From Ectobius pallidus (lineage: Eukaryota > Arthropoda > Insecta > Blattodea > Ectobiidae): a stretch of DNA of 64,000 nucleotides. Under the pieces are notes generated by a model. That model did not search any database, was not told the origin of the DNA, and was given only the letters and a program-made list of their open reading frames with translations. Below, piece after piece: positions 54,702-63,610 of this stretch. Position 1 is the first letter of the stretch. Each line of letters opens with the position of its first letter. The stretch lies in assembly GCA_964059195.1 (NCBI GenBank), contig CAXKWD010000007.1, positions 152,825,269-152,889,268 of the forward strand, read 5' to 3'. Position numbers and translations under genes: made by a program.

Positions 54702-54865
54702 TAAATTCTCAAGACGGCGGTGGGTTTTAAATACGGCACTAGTGCTTTTTGTAATTTTTTTTAGCATTGAGATTTTTTGTTGTTTTCATAGCAACCAGAT
54801 TGCGTGTGGGAATGTCAAGTTACGATCCACGGGAACAATATTTTTAAGCACCACTAATTAGTGAC

Positions 54866-55360
54866 ATCGGGCAAAAATAGATATAGGCCTATCTTATTCT
54901 TCCACCCAACCCTTCCATTATTAGTACAGTAGATACATTAATATGTACTCACCATGTATTTGTATCTGCCCCGCGGCCGCCGATGGGAAGGGCTCCTGCT
55001 TGATCTTGAGGGCTTGGCTGGCAGTCGATCCATCCAGATCCTGTGAACAAGATCACAATATAAAGAAATGAACATGATTTGCAACAAATACTTCCATACT
55101 ATTTTCATCTTTTGTAAGTGTTGGACAGATCGCCATGAAATCAGGGTGGAACTAATAAAGTGCATATTTTAAGAGCTTGGTCCTTCGGTAGAAATGCAAA
55201 GAAAGACTCAAAAGCAAGAGAAGTAGGGAAAATAGGCGAAACACAAAGAGAAACAAATAAGACAGAGGATGGGCAAGTTAGCTTATATTTATGAAAAAAA
55301 AAAAACTAGATTTTAGTTTTACCCATATAAAACATACACTACGTGCATTTTACGTAAAAT
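54866..55360. other. Unassigned sequence
   Basis: Holds a GC-rich patch ('ccgcggccgccgatgg' near 54970) and one TAGGCCTA palindrome. A 75-codon minus frame is unsupported. Confidence 0.4.
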
Positions 55361-55434
55361 TCCGTTTAATCCGAAGTTTCGGTTATTCGGACAGGGTCCG
55401 GTCCCATCTAGTCCGGATTAGCGGGACTCTACTG
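55361..55434 (-). mobile_element. Terminal part of a TA-target (Tigger/pogo-like) element
   Basis: It ends 'agcgggactctactg' before TA and contains several 'ccg' words ('gtttaatccgaagtttcggt'). It mirrors the start at 8840. Only one end is present. Confidence 0.55.
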
Positions 55435-55436
55435 TA

Positions 55437-55559
55437 TTAGCTTACTATGGACACGTCAAAAGAATGGAACCAGACAGATTAGCAAATAAGATGCTCAATT
55501 TGAAATGTATTAAAACTCCTTTATTATTACTACAAATTCTAGATTTAATATTGAGATAG
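55437..55559 (+). pseudogene. Non-LTR retrotransposon ORF2 tail fragment
   Basis: The reading 'LAYYGHVKRMEPDRLANKML' starts directly after the TA-target element and stops at 55557-55559. YGHVKRM followed by RLxxKxL is a common C-terminal motif in endonuclease-type reverse transcriptase ORFs, distinct from family R. Only about 40 codons survive. Confidence 0.65.
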
Positions 55560-56050
55560 ATAGAATCAGCTTTACAAAACGATCTCAGATTTAAAGGAAA
55601 AAATCAAATTGGTAATAACTTCCTTGCTTCAGACGATGTCATGTATAATAGATAATGAACTTCTATTAAATAATTTCATTTCATTTCATTTCATTTATTT
55701 ATTTAAAGATGCTACAGACAATTTTATAATAATAATAATAATAATAATAATCACTCTTATTGATAGTGTTAGATGTGTTATATACATGTATCAAATTAAG
55801 CTAAACTCCAGTAGAATAAGTGTACAAAACTGCATGAAAATCTGTCCAGACAAAACTAAATTATTCAAGATTATATAAAAAGAGAGTTCCCTACTGTATG
55901 AGGAGGAGAAAAGAAAGAAACAAATCTCACGGGTAAAAAAGTTCAGAGACATTTAGGCCTAAGTAAATGCTGAATTAGTAAAGAAGATATAGGAAATTGA
56001 AAACTGTTCAAGAAGAAAGTTGCTGGGAGAAGGATTTTTTATTATTATTA
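55560..56050. repeat. Unassigned sequence with (TTTCA)n, (TTTA)n and (AAT)n
   Basis: Short runs: TTTCA near 55675-55695, TTTA near 55696-55706, AAT at 55726-55751. The first two resemble the 3' tail of a minus-strand retroposon. An 89-codon frame is unsupported. Confidence 0.5.
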
Positions 56051-56390
56051 TTTCAGCTGTGTTCATACTCCTTTTAGCTTCGAGACTATATCAGGAGTTC
56101 GGGTCCTGTGTCTATACAGTAGGGTAGGCCATGGAACTATTGCTTGTCAATTGTTCCTATGTCGATGTACTTAATGGAGTAAATTTCAACTGATATTAAT
56201 TTAAATGGATATGATACCGGATGAAATGGTGAGGATGATTCATGGTATGTAAATATCCAATTCCCCATTTGCCTTTACGACTGGGGAAACCATGAAAAAT
56301 CCCATATCAAATTGGCCAGTCCCGGGATTTGAACCTGGGACCTGCCGAATGCGAGTCCAAGACGTTAACCATCTCGGCCACCTCGCTCGG
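56051..56390 (-). mobile_element. tRNA-headed SINE (type S1), copy 2
   Basis: It matches 713-1052 throughout: 'ggccatggaactattgcttg', 'gaggatgattcatggtatgt', 'gggatttgaacctgggacct' (B-box complement) and 'ccatctcggccacctcgctc' (A-box side). Confidence 0.85.
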
Positions 56391-56425
56391 TAAGGTGAAG
56401 GATTTGTCTAAAAAGAACCAACGCA

Positions 56426-56429
<4 letters not shown>

Positions 56430-56493
<64 letters not shown>
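56430..56493. repeat. (AAT)n microsatellite
   Basis: About 21 units; generates poly-isoleucine and poly-tyrosine frames on opposite strands. Confidence 0.95.
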
Positions 56494-56868
56494 GTATTTT
56501 CGGGGAAAAGTGCGCCAGAATAAGTCAGAGAATGAAGGAATACTATGATAGCGTAGGAGGAAAGAATTTAAAACAATGTGGGAAGTTCTGTTATCATAAC
56601 CCATGGCTATTTCGAGTCTTAAAATAAAAGGCTATGGTAAATTAAGGATAAGAAAGAGCAATTGTAACGAATTCTAAGAATTTTGTTTTCTGTTCCCAGT
56701 CTCACACACATTCGCCACGAAAACATTCCCATTGTATGAGCCATTGCTACCCAATCAAAGTAACCCACTCGACATTCAATCCAAGTTCTGAGAACCCTGT
56801 AACGTAAAACAGAAATGCGACTCGAGAAAGTCCTCAGAGAGAAGTTCTCAGAGTTATTTATCAGAAAT
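56494..56868. other. Unassigned sequence
   Basis: Nothing recognised. Confidence 0.4.
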
Positions 56869-56876
56869 GTAATAAC

Positions 56877-57638
56877 CAGGGCCCGGAGTCTAATGACATG
56901 TCATCTTTTTATTGATGCTGCATAGACATTGCCAACTTGTGGATAAATCCCATTCATGGCCTCTAGATTCTAGAAATGCATTTTTATTAGCTCATTTTTG
57001 TCATTTTATGAAATTTTGTAATTTTAGGGCATTTATTTCAATTTTTGGTCATTATTTTGTTATTTTCACGTCATTCGCTCTCTTATTTAGTCATTTTCAT
57101 GTATATTTACATTGAGTATAATAACTTTTTTAGTCGCTAGTGGTGATGCCTTTAAGTGTTGTTTGTTTAACACACAAAGAAAAAAATTCTGCGTTAAATT
57201 GTTGACATGTCTCAGTCGGAAATGAGAATCAGAGAAACGCCAAAATTTTGTATTATTTTACTGTTGTTATTAGATTGACTTGGCACCAGAATCTGGCACC
57301 TGCTTGGATTTGAGAGTGCGAACTACTGTTTACCCTTAATAAGCAACAATATAATCCGGCAGACCATAAAAGAATGTGCCGAATATTGACTCACCAGTGC
57401 CTCAGTGCCAGTATAAATTTCCGTGAGAAAAGTACATTCACAACATTCCAGTTATTTACAGTTTTTACAATTATGTAAAAAGTAGTCTATAACTTTGTGT
57501 GTACATTAATAATTTTTTGTAAATAAAATATCAGTTTTTAGGTCTTTTTAATAATTATTAAGTCATTTTCTTTAAAATTTAGGGTCATTTTATAGGTCAT
57601 TTTTCAAACAATTTTAGGTCATCAGAATCCGGGCCCTG
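56877..57638 (+). mobile_element. hAT-type element, type E, copy 1
   Basis: The TIRs are CAGGGCCCGGAGTCTAATGA and the complement of 'tcatcagaatccgggccctg', with an exact TSD GTAATAAC (56869-56876 and 57639-57646). 'gtcatttt' and 'ggtcatttt' recur through both subterminal regions. The core (57240-57385) is shared with the element at 62797. Confidence 0.92.
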
Positions 57639-57646
57639 GTAATAAC

Positions 57647-58497
57647 CCTCAATAGGCCAACAATATCATTTCTCCATCTGAACGTAATGAGTTCAATAGC
57701 GTCACTTGCAAATAACACGTCATCATGAAGGATGCTTAGCTCGTGACGGATTCTCAAATTGTGGTAATTACCACAGACAAGCAAACTATTAAATTTCATA
57801 TTTTAAAAAAATGGGTGCTAGCGCTATGGAAAGTAGAATATTTACGAAGCGCGAAGCAATGCAAGCAAGAAAAATGTTAACGTGTCTGTACGCGCGATAA
57901 CTCAAATACGCTTGTAAAAATTGTGAGATTGTAAAAATTATAAAAATAACTCAGAAAGGAAAAAGTAAAATCATGATGAATACTAGGTCCTGGTTTAAAT
58001 AATCAGATACCAGGACATAAGATTCACGGATTTTATTTTTTATGTTTTTCTATGAACCAAACAGTATCCCGTGCCAGTAGCTAAAAAGTGTAGATGCGTG
58101 AATTCTTGCACTTTGTACGATATCTGACCTTGCTGGCCGTTCCTCCCAATTTGTTAGTGTATGTAGGCTACTGAGAGGTCATCAAAACAAGAGTGATAAC
58201 ATATTTATAAACTCTGTAATTAAAATCACTGATATCTATGTCTCTGCTTTAAATGGCAATCTGTATATTATTACATTGTTTAAATTCAACTCTCATTTTC
58301 AGTGACTGTAAAAAAAAAAAAACACTGTTGCAGAAAATATACAGAGAGGTAGTAGTAAGCCTATAACTGTACAGATTTTAACAGCCTGTTCCTCTGGTAG
58401 AAACAAAGAAACAAGAAATCTGATGTGAAACAATAGTAAATATGAACAGCAGAAAATTCGTTAATTATATAAAAAATCTTATTTCATAGGTTATAAT
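57647..58497. other. Unassigned sequence with a short Fam-B fragment
   Basis: 'gtgtctgtacgcgcgataac' (57881-57900) with 'tcaaatacgctt' is a Fam-B remnant. The rest is unrecognised. Confidence 0.45.
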
Positions 58498-59068
58498 CAA
58501 GGCCCGGATTCTGATGACCTAAAATTGTCTGAAAAATTACCTTAGATTTTAAAGAAAATGGCTTAATAATTGTAAAGAATGACCTAAAACAGATATTTTG
58601 TTTATAACAAATTATTATTGTACACGCAAAGTTATAGACTAATTTGTACATAATTGTAAAAACTGTAAATGTAGAAAGAATGTTGTAGGTCTAAATAATT
58701 TGTTCTTTGTTCTTAATTGGAGCATTTGAGAAGAAAAGTAAGAAAAAGTGTTTTTAAAGTAGATCCTACAAAAATGTTGCATTATAGACAGTAACCTAGT
58801 AATTTATTTAAATATAAAGAATATAGTCAATCTAAATGCATGAAAATGACAAAATAAGGAAGGAAATTACACGAAAATGACAAAATAATGACGTAAAATT
58901 TACATAAATGCCCTAAAAATATAAAATTGCATAAAATGACAAAGCATGACCTAATATAGCCTAATGCATTTCTACAATCTAAGGGCCATTATTAGGATTT
59001 ATCTACAAGTTGGCAATCTCTATGCAGCATCAATAAAAAGATGACATGTCATCAGAATCCGGGCCCTG
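58498..59068 (-). mobile_element. hAT-type element, type E, copy 2
   Basis: The left TIR is CAAGGCCCGGATTCTGATGA (one change from CAGGG) and the right end is 'tcatcagaatccgggccctg'. Flanks GTTATAAT and GTTATTTA agree at five bases only. 'aaaatgac' words recur. 'caagttggcaatctctatgc' near the right end is the complement of sequence near the left end of copy 1, so it lies in reverse orientation. Confidence 0.82.
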
Positions 59069-59127
59069 GTTATTTATTTCACTCTGTAATTAGTAGATAT
59101 TTAAGGAACCATTTTATTAGTCATAAC

Positions 59128-59859
59128 TAGACTTCAGATTTTAGGTAAAAACCTATTTTAATCCTGAAGTGATATATGGACGAAAACTTGTATATGCATG
59201 TTTCATAAGTCACTATGCCTAAAACTGATATTTTATAGGACCTAAAACAGCCAATTTTTACGTTAGAGCCTAATATTGCCTTTTTGGCTTGTTTTTCCTC
59301 TGAAGCTCGAGATAAGTCATTTTTATTATAAATTATAGCATTTATTTTCAGTTAGTACTACATTTTTAGCTCGGAATGTGCAGTACATGACGTGGTTAAA
59401 CAGTAAGGAATGTTTCATCTTCAGTAGAAAAATTATTTGGAATTCCCAAGAAAATCTAGTGTTTTTCTCCCGACTCCCACATCCAGTAACGAAAAAAAAA
59501 AAATCATAGTTCTCTGAATCACTGAGGGATACAAGGGGTTGAATATGCTAGTATGATATGCGTAGCTTCTGGGCACAGGGATTAGGTTTTCACTGTTATG
59601 GTAGTAATACAGGTCCTAGTAATAGGTCTATATAATTCTGTGTACCGTAGGCCTATTTCTGTGTTTAATCATGATTATTGATTAATGGTGACTTCAATAA
59701 ATATAATATTCTGCATTGCAATTGAGATATTTCAGAAAATTGGCAACTTAACGATTTTATAAGAGACTATTTTACGATTTTTAGAACCTATTTTCCAATT
59801 TTTAGAGCCTATTTTAGGTACCTAACAGCATTTTTAGCGACCTAAAAGTCCGAAGTCTA
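59128..59859 (+). mobile_element. hAT-type element, type G
   Basis: The TIRs are TAGACTTCAGATTTTAGGT and the complement of ACCTAAAAGTCCGAAGTCTA, with an exact TSD GTCATAAC (59120-59127 and 59860-59867). 'cctattttagg' and related words recur near the ends. No transposase frame. Confidence 0.92.
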
Positions 59860-59984
59860 GTCATAACTCAGGATTTCAATTTTGTTCTTCCCACTTTGTA
59901 CTTTTAATTTTTTTATTTATTTATTTCTAGGAATTGATTTCAAGTTAGAGTTATATTTTGTTTTATGTCTTTCTTTCTTTATCT

Positions 59985-60405
59985 TAGTTTTACCTTTCCC
60001 TTCTAGGATTTTAAGCGACCGAAGCCGCCCGGGCCTTACAGGGCCGCGACCTATCGGAAGAGGGATTATCTTTGGATCACATACATACTTTTTTGACCAG
60101 ACAAGGACATGAAGGACCTCCCCGGATGAGTGATCAGCCCAATCCCGGGGCCACCTCCGAGTCAACACGAACACATAGGACGAGACACACCATTCACACA
60201 CACACACACACACACACACTCACTCCAAACAAGGCGAGGATGGGATGAAGATGATAATGACGGCCAGATTATATCTGGGGACCACAAGAAAGTTACCCGA
60301 CATTTGTCTCACAGGTGAGGAAAAACCCCACCTAGGTAACTTGTCCCGACCAGGAATCGAACCCGAGCTCGCCGCGTGAGAGGAGCATCCCCTACGTCAC
60401 AGTGG
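59985..60405 (-). mobile_element. tRNA-headed SINE (type S2), copy 2
   Basis: It shares the body of the 38279 copy: 'cgggccttacagg', 'gatcacatacatac', 'cataggacgagacacacc', (AC)n at 60196-60220, 'cacctaggtaacttgtcccg'. The head is near 60350-60385 (B-box side 'ggttcgattcctggtcggga' on the minus strand). Confidence 0.8.
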
Positions 60406-60520
60406 TGGAATTGTTTTATGTCCTTGTAATTAATTGTGTATTAATTTTGTTATATAAATAACTGAAATGTATCCGAACACGAGCACTTGCTCATTCGGGT
60501 AATCTTTTGGTATATAAGCA

Positions 60521-61185
60521 CTAGCAGGTGCCCGCGATCAAAGTGCGCCACCCGGTGAAAAAAAGACCTCAGATTAGAGTTCCCTAACCCAAAAAACCCC
60601 CGCATAGTGTTTTTCGTCCAAATCATTCCATGTTTTCCCATTAAGGCTATGCCCGCGAAACTTGGAAGCTGTAAAGAACACATTGATTAATTCGAACATT
60701 TCGATTAAAAGGTTGAATTTACTGATTATTTTACATGATCTACAAAATTTTGAGGTACATAATTTACTCAAATATAAATTTAGTACCTTCTCTTATTTTC
60801 AAAGTCTTGTTTCATTTATTTCCAAAGCCTTAAGTAAAGATTGCCAACAATACACTGTTGTCGTGTGAACTGTGGTTTGGATTTGATAATTCTGTGTAAA
60901 AAGGGATTAAGTATTCTCAAAAGCATTTAATTTTTGCATTTAAAATCAAAATTTTGGAAAATCCTTTCTTAGTGAGCACTTACATTATGAAACGAAGCTA
61001 CTGTCAAAATTCCAAGTCTCTACCTATTATAGTTTAGGCTCTACGTTGATTTTCTGTCAGTCAGTCAGTCAGGACAAATCCTCTTATATATATATATACA
61101 TACATACAGAGAGATTTATACATAGCCTAAGAATAAAGGATTTTTTTTTTAAATTATCGTGAGCGAAGCCGCGGGCACCTGCTAG
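60521..61185. mobile_element. Helitron structure with 3' ends at both edges
   Basis: The left edge is CTAGCAGGTGCCCGCG after A (a minus-strand 3' end). The right edge is CGCGGGCACCTGCTAG before T (a plus-strand 3' end). The first 130 bp inside the left edge match the Helitron fragment at 37017 ('ctcagattagagttccctaa', 'tcgtccaaatcattccatgt'). A possible start for the right one, A|TCCTCTTATATATATATA, is at 61079, which would make it a 107-bp element nested in the minus-strand Helitron. Confidence 0.7.
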
Positions 61186-61563
61186 TTTTAAATATAACTG
61201 GGGCCGAGAACATAAAACAAGAATACCGCTATGAAGGTTATAAAAGTACATGCTTAGGAAGTTACGGATAAAAATCACATTTCCGGAATCATTTCAATTA
61301 CAAAATATGTAGAATGTTTGTATTGCATTCCACTTCGGCAACACTTCCAGTTTCCTCGTAACCGGGTCTCTCGGAATCAAATCATTAGGTTCGGTTCTGA
61401 AAATGGAAACCTTGAGATTGTTTTATTGATTTGTACAGGAATTCACTGTGTAACTTTATACAAGGGCTGAGGTGTGCAAGAGTTCCTCAGTTCGAGAATT
61501 ACATCTTCTACGTCGATATAAAAAAAAAACGGGTGCGTGGAACGCCACGCGACAGAAGTGAAA
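61186..61563. other. Unassigned sequence
   Basis: No feature recognised up to the 'agtgaaacttc' word at 61557, which is repeated inverted near 62090. Confidence 0.4.
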
Positions 61564-61975
61564 CTTCAATTTTGGATTTTTGAATTTTTGAATTTTGGAT
61601 TGTTGAACTTTTTAAATTTTGGGTTTATGGGTTTTTTTAAATTTTGGATTTTTAAAATTTTGGAATTTTGAATTTTTTTAAATTTTGGTACTTAGGATTT
61701 TTTAAATTTTTAATCTTTGAATTTTTTTATTTTTGGAGATTTAATTTTGGATTTTCGATTTTATAGTTGCATTTTAAGTTTTTAAATTTTGGATTTTAAA
61801 TTTTTTGAATTTTAGATTTTAATTCTTTTAATTTTATTTTTTAAATTTTGGATTTTTAATTTTGGATTTTTTAATTTTTAAATTTTGGATTTTTGGACAT
61901 TTTTAATTTTGGAATTTCTGATTTTTTTATTTTGTATTTTTGGATTTTTGAATTTTTGATTTCTTATTTTTTTAA
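61564..61975 (+). repeat. Decayed minisatellite of 'aattttggattttt' units
   Basis: About 410 bp made of variants of a unit around 12-16 bases long, nearly all T, A and G on this strand with almost no C. 'gaagtgaaacttc'-type words flank the block in inverted orientation (61556-61568 and about 62088-62100), so it may be the interior of an inverted-repeat element. Confidence 0.75.
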
Positions 61976-62289
61976 ATTCCATTGAGTTGACTGTTTTCTG
62001 TGCAGTCCGTCACAGCCCCGCTACTTTCGTGACGATTTTTGTAACGCAACTTTTGGTTAGCTCTCGATTTACTCCTAGCGCATAAAGAAGTTTCACTTCA
62101 AAAACAAAAATATAAAATATAAAATAATACAAATTACCTACCAGACAAATTAACATTAGCCTACACGATCTGATGTGAAACATAACTTCTTGTGGCGAAA
62201 AAAAAAAGTTTGCCTTTTATTATAATACATTCTCTTCTTGTATGCCCTAAATTGGTTATAAAAATGAAGAGAATTGTCGTTACCACGCC
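61976..62289. other. Sequence with Fam-B-associated word
   Basis: 'actgttttctgtgcagtccg' (61990-62009) matches words beside Fam-B copies. Nothing else is recognised. Confidence 0.45.
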
Positions 62290-62560
62290 GTATCGCATCC
62301 CCGGAGTTTCTATCGATCACATATATACCTTTTATTTTACCAGACAAAGACATGAAGGGGCTTCCCGGATAAGTGATCAACCCAATGGCGGTGCCACCTT
62401 CGACACAACATGAACGAAGGACGAGACACACAATTCGGTCACACACCCATTCCGAACAAGGGATGAAGGTGATAATGACGGTGTGAGGTGAAACACCCAT
62501 TTAGGAAATTTGTCCCAACCGGGAATCGAAACCGGTCCGCTGCGTGAGGGGATCGAACCC
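62290..62560 (-). mobile_element. tRNA-headed SINE (type S2), copy 3, shorter
   Basis: 'ttttaccagacaaagacatg', 'agtgatcaacccaatgg', 'aggacgagacacacaattc' and 'ttgtcccaaccgggaatcga' follow the order of the 59985 copy, without the long (AC)n. The 114-codon minus frame (62156-62500) overlaps it and is a shadow. Confidence 0.75.
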
Positions 62561-62796
62561 ATTCCCTAGGCATGCCAAATGGATACACTCGAGAATTTTA
62601 CCACTGTCCTGTAATTTATGAAGTCAGGTACTAGCGTAAATAATTAGTTACTAATTAATGTATTTATGATAAAGAAACTGTCAATCTGAATGACCTAAAC
62701 CAGAACAAAGTTCTCTTCAGCAAGATAAGCACTTTCTGTCATTCTCAACATCGCACCATATTACAAAACTGTATTTATCTCTCCCTTTTGCACATG
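62561..62796. other. Unassigned sequence
   Basis: Nothing recognised. Confidence 0.4.
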
Positions 62797-63604
62797 TAGA
62801 GCCCGGATTTCCATGCAAATGCATGTTTTTATACACTTTGGTTACACTTCTCAAACTTTGTAGTTACACATTACATGACTTGTGGATTCCAAATAAACAT
62901 ATTTTTTCCGTGCATGTTTGCATATTTCGGCCTTTTTATGGCAAAATTCATGCATAATGCATGTTTTGGATTTTTTGGGTTTAATATAGCATATTCAGAC
63001 GTTTTTAATGCATATAAACCCGCATTTTCTGGTTTTAGTGCATAATATCAAGTTACCATGCATAACTGTGCATATTATGAATATGCCTCCCTAACATTTT
63101 GGCTTTTCAAAGAAACGTAAAAATGTTGTATTGCATTACCATTGTTATATTTTGATTGACTTGGCAACAGAGTCTGCCACCTGCATGAATTTGAGAGTGC
63201 AAGCTACTGTTTACCCTAAATAAACAGTAATATAATACACCAGACTACAAAAGAAAATGCCGACTTGCAGACCCCCACCACCTTCCATTGAAAGAAAACT
63301 GCTAAACAGAATGTTCACTGCTTGAATTTGTCAGTCACTAGCCATTGTTGAAGGCTTTGAATATTTTAGAATCGTGTTGTGGAGAAACGGGTGTGACAGT
63401 CAGGGAAAACTTAAGAAGGTACTTAGTTCAAACCCTGATCTTAAACTTCTGAAAACGTGAAAGACATATTATGTGGAGAAAATGTAAAAGACATGGAATT
63501 CGATAGTGCATGTTTAGCCCTTCATTGTGCATATTTGGAGATACGATAGTGCATGAATGCATGCATATTTTTAAGTTTGATAGTGCATGAAAATCCGGGC
63601 TTTA
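62797..63604 (+). mobile_element. hAT-type element, type I
   Basis: The ends TAGAGCCCGGATTTCCATGC and the complement of 'gcatgaaaatccgggcttta' fit the CCGGATTTT set. 'tgcatg', 'gcatattt' and 'gcataa' words recur throughout the subterminal parts. The 8-bp flanks TGCACATG and CATGAGTA do not match, so the exact ends or TSD are unsure. The core (63118-63262) matches the type E core at 57240-57385. Confidence 0.8.
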
Positions 63605-63610
63605 CATGAG

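Larger units (their letters stand above)
53020..54865 (+). mobile_element. Fam-A repeat, copy 7, split by a Helitron and a TA-target element
   Basis: Fam-A words occur at 53020-53148 ('gtgcatacggatcgagga', 'agtattgcatgttattc'), 53877-54196 ('attctcatatgttggttgtt', 'gataaatatatcaaaataaa') and 54704-54865 ('tagcaaccagattgcgtgtg', 'gatccacggga', 'caccactaattag'). The two interruptions are 53149-53876 and 54199-54701. Confidence 0.85.
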
